DNA from: Candidatus Hydrogenedens sp.
GTDB lineage: Bacteria > Hydrogenedentota > Hydrogenedentia > Hydrogenedentales > Hydrogenedentaceae
NCBI GenBank assembly: GCA_020216745.1
Contig: JAIWNQ010000242.1
Coordinates: forward strand, 1 to 10,000
Direction of reading: 5' to 3'
DNA: 10,000 nucleotides
Positions 1 to 6,399 of the stretch are shown here, piece after piece. The notes below the pieces were generated by a model, which saw only the letters and a list, made by a program, of their open reading frames with translations, searched no databases and was not told the DNA's origin. The position numbers and the translations under genes were made by a program. Numbering within the stretch: the stretch's first letter is position 1; every line of letters begins with the position of its first letter.

Positions 1-494
1 ATTTTCCTTGCGGAAGGTAATGAGCCATCAAAAATACTTAAAAATTCATCCGTTCCCTTTCCCGGCGGAAGTCGAACCGGGAAATTTGTCCCGTTTACAT
101 ATATAGTCAAATTAGGCGGATAGGTCTTATTGAACTCCAACAGATATAAATTCAACTGGGCGTTTTCCTGAGTTTCTACGGACTTTAGATAAAATAAGAC
201 GGTAAAAATATGCGGTATCGTTTGAGCCCATTCGTCCTTGGGTCCAGGATGAATATAACACCAATCTTCCGCAGGTTTAGAATGCCCAACCATAAAATAG
301 GAATCTTCCCCATAGCGGGTATAATTTGTAGGAGCCAGTGCCAATTCTAAACACCTGTTATCAGGAGTACCTATCTCCCAGAGCAATTTCGGCGGAGGGG
401 TGTTTGTAGATATATTATCTTGCCCCATAGCAACAATTGATAAAAACAAGGGGAAAACAGCAACAAAGAACAACAAGAAGAGTTGTTTTTTCAT
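1..494 (-). CDS. Secreted polysaccharide lyase family 4-like protein, 5' part only (C-terminus runs off the window)
   Basis: About 164 residues are visible before the reading frame leaves the left edge. The N-terminus is a signal peptide: a lysine pair, then a hydrophobic stretch to about residue 22, with likely cleavage just before GQDN. It is followed by a block (about residues 37-90) containing LWEIGTPDN, a Y-x-x-Y-G-E-D turn, FMVGHS, DWCYIHPGPKDEWAQ and a beta-strand-rich tail (LYLLEF, LTIYVNG). From family knowledge this pattern matches the carbohydrate-binding-like domain III of PL4 rhamnogalacturonan lyases, also found at the start of many proteins labelled 'polysaccharide lyase family protein'. 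The expected role is binding or cleavage of acidic plant or algal polysaccharide outside the cytoplasm; a catalytic domain is not visible. An AGGAG lies 10 bases before the ATG. The gene is 107 bases downstream of queE on the same strand. Substrate is unknown. Confidence 0.65.
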   Translation of the reverse strand, partial: MKKQLFLLFFVAVFPLFLSIVAMGQDNISTNTPPPKLLWEIGTPDNRCLELALAPTNYTRYGEDSYFMVGHSKPAEDWCYIHPGPKDEWAQTIPHIFTVLFYLKSVETQENAQLNLYLLEFNKTYPPNLTIYVNGTNFPVRLPPGKGTDEFLSIFDGSLPSARK

Positions 495-601
495 ATCAAA
501 TGAACTCCTATCTCTTTTATATTCAAGCATTTGTGATATTTCTTTTCACTCCCAAGGATGATAGCAAACACATAAACAATAATCTACCGATTAAAACAAA
601 A

Positions 602-1267
602 TCAAACCCCTCTTGTATTCTCGCCCCAGATAATTCGATGCAATTGCACTTGTAATCGCACTGGCAAACCATCCTGCAAAATCCAATGGGCAAATTCCTG
701 TAAAGATATACGCCCGGCAACCGGTGAGAATAAGACAGCCCGACATTTTTTGTCCAATTGGAACTCATGAAGTTTCTCGACTGCATACTCATAATCATTT
801 CGGTCCGCAATGACGAACTTCACCTCATCTAAAAATGGGTTTAAATAATCAATATTTTCCCATAGCATTTGCTTTTCCATCCCACTTGAAGGGCATTTTA
901 TATCCATAACTTTAACAACTCCTGGGGGAACATCCTTAATCGAACATGCTCCATTTGTCTCCAACAAAACAGTATATCCTTTCTCTAACAGCATCTTCAT
1001 TAACATCAATACAGGCTCCTGAAGCAATGGTTCTCCCCCTGTAATTTCAACCCTTTTACACCTATACTGGGAGATAATATTCAATATCTCCTCTATAGTA
1101 AAAAAAGTCCCCTTTTCAAAGGCATACCTCGTATCACACCACGAACAATCTAAATTACACCCCGACAACCGAATGAAAATCATCGGACACCCCGCCCATG
1201 TAGACTCCCCCTGTATACTATAAAAAATCTCACATATTTCTAACTTGCTATCTTTATTTAAAACCAT
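602..1267 (-). CDS. queE: 7-carboxy-7-deazaguanine synthase QueE (radical SAM)
   Basis: QueE converts 6-carboxy-5,6,7,8-tetrahydropterin to 7-carboxy-7-deazaguanine, the radical-SAM step on the way to preQ0 and queuosine in tRNA. The 221-residue protein has the expected size. Visible motifs: EIFYSIQGESTWAG (about 13-26), the 4Fe-4S/SAM cysteines in GCNLDCSWCD (C37, C41, C44; a CX3CX2C spacing), the SAM-binding GGEP at 77-80, ETNG at 103-106, and the family-typical C-terminus RLQVQLHRIIWGENTRGV. The frame stays open for 34 codons upstream (to 1369), but those residues look non-coding. The ATG at 1267 puts the conserved core at the usual distance from the N-terminus and has a weak AGAG 6 bases before it. 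No other queuosine gene is in the window. Other 7-deazaguanine roles, such as DNA modification, cannot be excluded but have no support here. Confidence 0.93.
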   Translation of the reverse strand: MVLNKDSKLEICEIFYSIQGESTWAGCPMIFIRLSGCNLDCSWCDTRYAFEKGTFFTIEEILNIISQYRCKRVEITGGEPLLQEPVLMLMKMLLEKGYTVLLETNGACSIKDVPPGVVKVMDIKCPSSGMEKQMLWENIDYLNPFLDEVKFVIADRNDYEYAVEKLHEFQLDKKCRAVLFSPVAGRISLQEFAHWILQDGLPVRLQVQLHRIIWGENTRGV

Positions 1268-1348
1268 ATAAAACTCTGCAATCAAATAATAGCATGTTTT
1301 GTGAACTCTATAATAAAATATGCATATAAAATTGAGAATAGCAAGTGT

Positions 1349-1354
1349 ATTATA
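1349..1354 (-). promoter_or_regulatory. Possible -10 element for queE
   Basis: On the minus strand this reads TATAAT, a perfect sigma-70-type -10 hexamer, about 80 bases before the queE start codon. No good -35 hexamer is seen at 16-18 bases, and the region is AT-rich, so chance occurrence is possible. I looked in this leader for a preQ1 riboswitch and saw none. Confidence 0.25.
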
Positions 1355-1439
1355 TTTAAAGCAAAGCAAGGTCGAATCGTAGTACTTCTTTATCGTTAGA
1401 TGGATAGATATTATTTTTCACATCTTTTATTATAAATTT

Positions 1440-1458
1440 GGTAATATAAAATATTACC
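1440..1458. repeat. Perfect 8-bp inverted repeat with 3-base centre, upstream of the restriction gene
   Basis: Arms GGTAATAT (1440-1447) and ATATTACC (1451-1458) are exact reverse complements around AAA. The element ends 45 bases before the endonuclease start codon, in the 236-base gap between divergent queE and the restriction-modification pair. It could be an operator or a weak hairpin. It is not followed by a T-run in the orientation needed to terminate a neighbouring gene, so terminator function is unlikely. The function is inferred; only the symmetry is seen. Confidence 0.45.
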
Positions 1459-1493
1459 TAAATTGTTTATGGCTTTTAACTATTCTTATTTAT

Positions 1494-1497
1494 GAGG
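1494..1497 (+). promoter_or_regulatory. Ribosome binding site deciding the endonuclease start
   Basis: GAGG sits 6 bases before the ATG at 1504. An in-frame ATG at 1492 overlaps this site and has no ribosome binding site of its own. This, together with the agreement with the HinP1I N-terminus, supports 1504 as the start. Confidence 0.65.
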
Positions 1498-1503
1498 TCT
1501 TTT

Positions 1504-2355
1504 ATGGATAAGAAAGAATTAGGCTCAAAAACAGCCAAAGGTGGATTTGCCAATGAACAAACAATATGTAGAAAGTTCAATTCCTGGGAAAAAGATAAAG
1601 AGGCACAAGAATGGCTTCAGATTATGGGATATAATCTCAATAAAATCAAATCTGTAAAAGCAATTCAAATACCAGTTAGAATAAAAAAAGCAGATGTTAA
1701 TAAATTTGATGTAAAAGAAGGTGAATATGAGGAATTTGTCAAATACAAAAAAGCAGATGCGCAAATAAAAATTTATATTAGAATTGGGGACATCATAAAA
1801 ATTGAAAATCTATCTCTAAAAAAAGCGAATCGCGATTCTGACTATAACCAGATAGATAAAAGGACAGTTGCGAGCTACCAAGAAATGTGGGGATTTAATG
1901 AAGAAATATCATATTGGCTTAAACTTTTCACAGGTGAATTAAATCCAGAGAAAGAAATAATAAATGGAAATCTCAAAGAACTAAAAAATATAAGACTTAA
2001 GGACAAAAGGCGACTATTCTTTAATGAAATTCCCTTAAAAATACAGAACAAAATTATTAATTTTTTTAAGAAGAACAGAATTAGAGTTGTAAGTGATATA
2101 ATAAAAGGAAGAGGAGGATTGTCAGCAGATTGGATGTTAGTTACAAGATATGATAAGAATAACAATACAACGACATGGGTATTAAAAGATATAAATTTTG
2201 TTATGAACTTTTTTGGCAATGGGAAAATATGTATTTCTCCTAAAGGAAGTCTTTATATTGGAAAAATCACAATGCAGAGAAAAGGTGGAACTCCGGACCC
2301 AACAAAAATACAGTTTAAAATCAAACCTTGTGAATTATTTGGCAGTGGAGAATAA
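1504..2355 (+). CDS. Type II restriction endonuclease, HinP1I family
   Basis: The 283-residue protein matches my recollection of R.HinP1I (about 247 residues, cuts G^CGC) along its length: ELGSKTAK near the N-terminus, AQEWLQIMGYNLNKIKSVKA, NQIDK followed by YQEMW, FTGEL, KDKRR, DIIKGRG, a W-[VL]-L-[KR]-[DN]-IN segment, SPKGSLYIGKITMQRKGG and a final QFKI-x-P-x-ELF. In HinP1I the metal-binding core is D62, Q81 and K83. The equivalents here are D85, S104 and K106 with the same spacing, so the middle residue is changed. About 20 Lys/Glu-rich extra residues (roughly 60-82) lie before the core. The start at 1504 fits the HinP1I N-terminus and the GAGG site. The stop is 2 bases before the methyltransferase start, so the pair is one transcript. 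Hand-counted lines (1621-1740) are about 25% G+C, well below flanking genes, suggesting horizontal acquisition. The recognition sequence is not proven. Confidence 0.88.
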   Translation: MDKKELGSKTAKGGFANEQTICRKFNSWEKDKEAQEWLQIMGYNLNKIKSVKAIQIPVRIKKADVNKFDVKEGEYEEFVKYKKADAQIKIYIRIGDIIKIENLSLKKANRDSDYNQIDKRTVASYQEMWGFNEEISYWLKLFTGELNPEKEIINGNLKELKNIRLKDKRRLFFNEIPLKIQNKIINFFKKNRIRVVSDIIKGRGGLSADWMLVTRYDKNNNTTTWVLKDINFVMNFFGNGKICISPKGSLYIGKITMQRKGGTPDPTKIQFKIKPCELFGSGE

Positions 2356-2357
2356 AC

Positions 2358-3155
2358 ATGGAGGTTAATAAAGTATATTTAGGAGACTGTATAAAGATAA
2401 TGCGAGATATGCCCGATAATTGTGTAGATTTAGTATTTGCAGATCCTCCTTTTAACATTGGGATAAAATACGATGTTCATAACGATAACATGCCTTATGA
2501 AGAATATTATAATTGGTCAATGCAATGGATAGGTGAATGCTATAGATTATTGAATAAAAGTGGAAGTATCTATATTGCTATAGGGGATGAATTTGCCGGT
2601 GAAATAAGTATTATCTTGAAGAAAACAGGGTTCTATTTCAGAAACTGGATTATCTGGTATTACACTTTCGGACAAAACCAACGCAAAAAATTCAACAGGG
2701 CTCATACACATATTTTATATTTCACAAAAGACAAAGAGAAATTTACATTTAATGACAAAGATATAAGAATCCCATCTGCAAGACAGATTGTTTATAAAGA
2801 CAAAAGAGCAAATCCATTTGGCAAAATTCCGGATGATGTCTGGCAATTTTCCAGGGTATGCGGGACATTTAAGGAGAGAATAGGGACTCATCCCTGCCAG
2901 ATGCCAGAAGATTTATTGAAACTGATAATTAAAACAAGTTCAAATATAGGAGATATTGTATTAGACCCTTTTGGAGGGACAGGAACAACATCGGCTGTGG
3001 CTAAAAAGTTAAAACGGAACTATATTACTATAGAAATTTCAAAAAAATATTATGAAATTATTTTAAAAAGGTTAAACGGTGAAATAAAAGAAATGAGAAA
3101 TAATGGTATAGTAGAAACAATTTGTCAAAAATCTTTATTTGATTTTGATTATTAA
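2358..3155 (+). CDS. Type II DNA amino-methyltransferase (N6-adenine or N4-cytosine), beta-class motif order
   Basis: This is the modification partner of the upstream endonuclease, protecting host DNA by transferring a methyl group from SAM to an exocyclic amino group. In the 265-residue protein the catalytic motif IV, ADPPF (28-32), comes first. A central variable region (about 105-195), probably target recognition, follows. SAM-binding motif I, DPFGGTGTT (203-211), comes last, then NYITIEIS (motif II region, 221-228). That order is the beta class of the N6_N4_Mtase family. GGAG in the end of the endonuclease gene, 7 bases before the ATG, serves as ribosome binding site, so translation is likely coupled. 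There are no C5-methylase motifs (no PCQ or ENV), unlike M.HinP1I. DPPF suggests N6-adenine, but a GCGC-like target has no adenine, so either N4-cytosine activity or a different target is implied. Confidence 0.9.
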   Translation: MEVNKVYLGDCIKIMRDMPDNCVDLVFADPPFNIGIKYDVHNDNMPYEEYYNWSMQWIGECYRLLNKSGSIYIAIGDEFAGEISIILKKTGFYFRNWIIWYYTFGQNQRKKFNRAHTHILYFTKDKEKFTFNDKDIRIPSARQIVYKDKRANPFGKIPDDVWQFSRVCGTFKERIGTHPCQMPEDLLKLIIKTSSNIGDIVLDPFGGTGTTSAVAKKLKRNYITIEISKKYYEIILKRLNGEIKEMRNNGIVETICQKSLFDFDY

Positions 3156-3182
3156 ATTCACAATATTAAAGGAATACTATAG

Positions 3183-4451
3183 TCACTTTCCAAATACATT
3201 TTTTATTGCTTGAAGGTAGGCGTAGCCGTGATTGGTGTCGGGTTCGAGGTAACTGCCTTCGGTCCATTCGTTCCATGCATTGATGGTCAATGTTTTATTG
3301 CAGATTGGGTTGTTATCTAAGAACGCACGGCATTTTTCTAAAGCGGATTGGAATTGTTCGGGTGTATTTCCAGAGAGTATCGGAGTGAAGGGATAGCCTT
3401 TGTTCTCAAAAGGGTCGTCCTGTTTACAACGAGGAGAGGAATCCCATCCCATAGAAACATTGGGGAAGTAAGGAACACCAAATTGTTGAGAGCGTTCTGC
3501 CCAGATGTTATCAAATCGGTTTGCCACTTCTGTATAGGGTGTTTCAGGAAATGTATTTAGTGGAGTATCCAGAACCCATGCATACGAAGTTACGCTATCT
3601 ATATTCAAATAACGAATTAATTCGGCTGGGGACATTTTACCCTGGACACATTTTGGCATGCGATTTTCAATATTGACCACATTAATATGGACACCAGGAA
3701 ACCCTTTAGCAATTGCCTTCTTCTGAAAATTATCTAATGCCTTTTTAGCAACTTCTAAACCACCAATACCATCAACAAAGGTATGGATTTCATAAATAGA
3801 GAATACAGGTTTGCCATGGATAGTCCAGTGGGCAGAGTCGGAAAAATATTTTTCAATCACATAATCAGTAATTTGTTCAAAGGTTTCTGGGGTTACTTCA
3901 CCAGGATACAGTACCTGTGGAGATTGGACTGTTTTTAATGAAGCAGGATGAATATTAAGCCATGTGTGATTAGCCCACATTACGGCGAAACGAACGCGAT
4001 TATGATTTCGTGCTTTAAGATAGCCTTCGTCTAAACATCGCTGTAAGAAGGGTCCATCGTTATACCAATACCAGTCGAACAAAAAAACATCAATCCCATG
4101 TTCCGCTGCGCTATCAATTTTCATTTCCATAACTTTAGGGTCGGCTTCATCTACATACCCCCATAAGGGAACTTTTGGTTGTTGATGTCCTGCAAATCGA
4201 GGTTTGGCGTTTTTTACTAATTCCCATTCAGTCCAATTCTGTCCATGAACTTTTTCGTTTCGTTTGTCTATATGATAGTTCGGGAAATAGAAACAGGCGA
4301 CGGTATAATCACCCCGTGAGTTTTTGATAGACAACGACTGTCCTTGATATGTCTCATCTGAGAAACAGGGTTTGCCTATCATGTAAAGAAGAACAAATAA
4401 TAGAACAAGTTTGACATAGGAACAAGTTGATAAATAATACTGTGTAGTCAT
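3183..4451 (-). CDS. Secreted WbsX-family / GH99-like domain protein
   Basis: The 422-residue protein begins with a signal peptide (hydrophobic 13-26, likely cleavage after CFS at about 31), then a WbsX-type domain: VACFYFPNYH (51-60), NWTEWELVKNAKPRF (72-86), HGIDVFLFDWYWYNDGPFLQ (118-137), FAVMWANHTW (155-164), KPVFSIYE (214-221) and the closing NAWNEWTEGSYLEPD (391-405). This family (Glyco_tran_WbsX) is a TIM-barrel group related to GH71/GH99. It was first named for O-antigen genes but resembles glycoside hydrolases. An exported version is more likely to act on glycans in the periplasm or outside the cell than as a cytoplasmic glycosyltransferase. An ATG two codons earlier (4457) directly abuts the ribosome binding site, so 4451 is preferred. 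It follows a methyltransferase by 20 bases and ends 27 bases from the convergent restriction-system methyltransferase. The substrate is unknown. Confidence 0.82.
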   Translation of the reverse strand: MTTQYYLSTCSYVKLVLLFVLLYMIGKPCFSDETYQGQSLSIKNSRGDYTVACFYFPNYHIDKRNEKVHGQNWTEWELVKNAKPRFAGHQQPKVPLWGYVDEADPKVMEMKIDSAAEHGIDVFLFDWYWYNDGPFLQRCLDEGYLKARNHNRVRFAVMWANHTWLNIHPASLKTVQSPQVLYPGEVTPETFEQITDYVIEKYFSDSAHWTIHGKPVFSIYEIHTFVDGIGGLEVAKKALDNFQKKAIAKGFPGVHINVVNIENRMPKCVQGKMSPAELIRYLNIDSVTSYAWVLDTPLNTFPETPYTEVANRFDNIWAERSQQFGVPYFPNVSMGWDSSPRCKQDDPFENKGYPFTPILSGNTPEQFQSALEKCRAFLDNNPICNKTLTINAWNEWTEGSYLEPDTNHGYAYLQAIKNVFGK

Positions 4452-4457
4452 TTTCAT

Positions 4458-4463
4458 TTCCTT
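4458..4463 (-). promoter_or_regulatory. Ribosome binding site deciding the WbsX-like start
   Basis: On the minus strand AAGGAA lies 6 bases before the ATG at 4451 and directly abuts the ATG at 4457. Normal spacing favours the inner start, which shortens the protein by two residues (MK). Confidence 0.55.
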
Positions 4464-4471
4464 TCATATAT

Positions 4472-5170
4472 TCAGTTTTTCTGTTTTATTTCCTTCTTCA
4501 TTATAAACAGGTAATTAAACCCACGGAGGAAATAATTTCCGCGTTCCGCCTCCGTATGGTAGTGTCTTCTTTTTAATGTCCTATTATGTCGAACAACCGC
4601 AATAATATCCATAGGTGTAAACCATTGTTCCATAATTGAAAATAATCGAAATCCAATGGGAGCAAATGGTTTTTTTTTCTGAAAAGAGTCGCAACAATAT
4701 AAAGCCATAATCCGCTGAGGTTTCAAGATACGGTAAATCTCACGGATACATTGCTCCATAGACTTGTAATAAGTATCATCGTTAGCACTTAAAGTTCCGA
4801 TGCATCGCGGGTCATCTGAGTAGTGAATATTAGTACCATATGGTGGGTCTATAAAGACAAAGTCAACGCTTTCATTGCGTAACGGCAAATTACGTGCATC
4901 CGCAGGAATAATGTCGTCCCGATAGGGACTTAAATCAAATCCAATACCCCTGCGATGTAAGTCCTTACACACATCAATAGTTGTGCCACTTCCACACATA
5001 GGATCCACAATAAGGTCTTTTTCACGGGTATATCGCTGTAACAGATTCCATATAATATACGAAGGAGTTGCACCGGGATAATTCTGGTCTCCCTGCATTT
5101 GGTCACCATAATGTTGTGAGGGATAATCCCAGAGAGTTGTTGTTTGCAAAGTTAATGCTGGCTTTTTCAT
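4472..5170 (-). CDS. Solitary DPPY-type amino-methyltransferase (probable DNA methylase)
   Basis: The 232-residue protein has SAM-binding motif I as DPMCGSGTT (56-64), an acidic turn GFDLSP (77-82), DARNLPL (91-97) and catalytic motif IV as IDPPYG (107-112), so motif I comes first and IV second. The N-terminus has a conserved-looking LWDYPSQHYG (13-22) and GATPSYIIWNLL (33-44). The C-terminus, RTLKRRHYHTEAERGNYFLR (197-216), is basic and could bind nucleic acid. There is little room for a target recognition domain. No nuclease is adjacent, so it looks like an orphan DNA methylase; an RNA methyltransferase of the related Rossmann group is an alternative. An in-frame ATG eight codons upstream (5194) exists, but AAGGGAA lies just before the 5170 ATG, and the longer N-terminus adds only MHIYYKGS. 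The gene lies 20 bases upstream of the WbsX-like gene, probably in one transcript. Confidence 0.75.
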   Translation of the reverse strand: MKKPALTLQTTTLWDYPSQHYGDQMQGDQNYPGATPSYIIWNLLQRYTREKDLIVDPMCGSGTTIDVCKDLHRRGIGFDLSPYRDDIIPADARNLPLRNESVDFVFIDPPYGTNIHYSDDPRCIGTLSANDDTYYKSMEQCIREIYRILKPQRIMALYCCDSFQKKKPFAPIGFRLFSIMEQWFTPMDIIAVVRHNRTLKRRHYHTEAERGNYFLRGFNYLFIMKKEIKQKN

Positions 5171-5260
5171 GCTTCCCTTATAATAAATATGCAAAAAAGA
5201 TTTCGTTCATTAAAAATCGATAAAATACACAAGAATTTGAAACAAACATATTTTAAATTT

Positions 5261-5286
5261 TTGTCAAATTGTGTTATTATTATAAT
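5261..5286 (+). promoter_or_regulatory. Possible promoter for the bamD-lptE-holA operon
   Basis: TTGTCA (5261-5266) and TATAAT (5281-5286) are close matches to sigma-70 -35 and -10 hexamers, but the 14-base spacer is shorter than the usual 16-18. They lie in the 224-base AT-rich divergent gap (5171-5394) about 110 bases before the first gene. Chance matches are common in such DNA. Confidence 0.3.
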
Positions 5287-5300
5287 GTGATATTATTATA
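5275..5300. repeat. Short direct repeat in the divergent intergenic region
   Basis: TATTATTATA occurs exactly at 5275-5284 and 5291-5300 (16-base period), and a shorter TTATTATT occurs near 5329. The first copy overlaps the candidate -10. It may simply be low-complexity AT sequence. Nothing else but candidate promoter elements was seen in this gap. Confidence 0.35.
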
Positions 5301-5394
5301 TTCCAAATTTAGTAATGAAAATAATTATGTTATTATTGAAGTTTTGGGCATATAAAAGTTAATTATACAACACGTTTAAAACTGGAGAATAGAA

Positions 5395-6393
5395 ATGAAA
5401 AAGAATGTGGTAATGATTTTAATACTCATGGCTTGCTTAATCACACTCGATAGTTATTCACAATGGACATGGACACCCCAAACAGGACGCTTTATAAACA
5501 TTAAGCGAATGCCAAAAGAGACCGCAGAATTGCAAGTCGAGTATGCACGAAGTTTATTTTTACAAGGTGACCTAAAAAAAGCATTGAAAGAAACTGAAAA
5601 ATTCATCAACTTCTATGGGCAGGACCCCTTAGCAGACCAGAATTTATTTTTAAGAGGTGAAATAAAAATGGCAATGGGCAAATGGTTAGAATCTGCAAAA
5701 GAGTTCCAGAAGCTGGTATCGAATTATCCAGATTCCAAATTATATGAACAGGCAATTAAAAAACAATATGAAATTGGCGATAAGCTGTATGAAAAAGGCT
5801 TAAAGAAAAGGAGCAAATGGTTCTCTATCTTCAAGGGGAAACCTTTAAAACAAGCCATCGAAGTATATAGTATGGTAGTTAACAACCAACCCTTCATGCC
5901 AGGCGCTGCAGAGGCTCAATATAAAATTGGCCTATGCCACCAAGCACGCAAGGAATATATCGAGGCAACCTACGAATACCGTCGCGTTATAGAAAATTAT
6001 TCCCAATCCGATTGGGTGGACGATGCACGTTACAGCTTAGCAAAATGTTATTATGATTCATCATTAAAGCCCATATATGACCAGAGTAGAGCAGAATTAG
6101 CGGTCGATGCAATTGATGAATTTATACGCAATTTCCCCGAGGACTCTCGTTGTGCGGAACTAAAAGAATGGCGTAGTAAAATGCGGGAAAACATAGCAGA
6201 ACAAAAAATGATAGTAGCCCGATTTTATGAAAAACAAAGAGAATTTGATTCGGCACGTATCTATTACCAATTAGTTGCGACAAAATACAGCGATACATCA
6301 TTCGCAGAGAAAGCGAACCGCTGGCTTGAAGAAAATCCAGCGAAAACAAGTGAATTACGTGCCCAATTTGAACAGGAAACAAGTAAACAATAA
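5395..6393 (+). CDS. TPR protein, BamD/YfiO-like outer membrane assembly factor
   Basis: The 332-residue protein consists of an export signal followed by helical TPR-type repeats at roughly 46-75, 83-116, 172-204, 208-247 and 270-303. The repeats have typical phrases such as ARSLFLQGDLKKALKETEKF, KWLESAKEFQKLVSNYPDS, AQYKIGLCHQARKEYIEA and FDSARIYYQLVATKYSDT. Spacing and repeat type match BamD (YfiO), the lipoprotein that helps the BAM complex insert beta-barrel proteins into the outer membrane; the family is often 240-300 residues. A loop-like insert (about 130-150) separates the second and third repeats. The lipobox is doubtful: the only cysteine, C14 (LMAC), is unusually close to the N-terminus, while SYS-Q at 20-23 looks like an ordinary signal peptidase I site. 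GGAG lies 7 bases before the ATG. The lptE-like gene follows after 6 bases, supporting an envelope role. Another TPR/YbgF-like role is possible. Confidence 0.75.
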   Translation: MKKNVVMILILMACLITLDSYSQWTWTPQTGRFINIKRMPKETAELQVEYARSLFLQGDLKKALKETEKFINFYGQDPLADQNLFLRGEIKMAMGKWLESAKEFQKLVSNYPDSKLYEQAIKKQYEIGDKLYEKGLKKRSKWFSIFKGKPLKQAIEVYSMVVNNQPFMPGAAEAQYKIGLCHQARKEYIEATYEYRRVIENYSQSDWVDDARYSLAKCYYDSSLKPIYDQSRAELAVDAIDEFIRNFPEDSRCAELKEWRSKMRENIAEQKMIVARFYEKQREFDSARIYYQLVATKYSDTSFAEKANRWLEENPAKTSELRAQFEQETSKQ

Positions 6394-6399
6394 CCTGAT

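Noticed and set aside
437-655. Plus-strand open frame of 72 codons
   Set aside because: It overlaps the starts and ends of the two minus-strand genes, has no ribosome binding site and its translation has no recognisable features.
1268-1369. 34-codon N-terminal extension of QueE
   Set aside because: The residues are non-conserved and rich in Tyr/Phe/Ile as in translated AT-rich leader; the inner ATG gives the standard QueE length.
1268-1400. preQ1 riboswitch in the queE leader
   Set aside because: I could not find the preQ1-I hairpin plus A-rich tail, nor a convincing preQ1-II or III layout.
1268-1503. Small controller (C-protein) gene before the restriction pair
   Set aside because: No open frame with helix-turn-helix character fits in the gap on either strand.
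1525-2219. Minus-strand open frames opposite the endonuclease
   Set aside because: They are Phe/Ile-rich mirror frames of an AT-rich coding region, without ribosome binding sites or motifs.
3156-3182. Integration scar or repeat at the right edge of the restriction system
   Set aside because: I compared it with the left edge (1370-1503) and saw no matching direct repeat of useful length.
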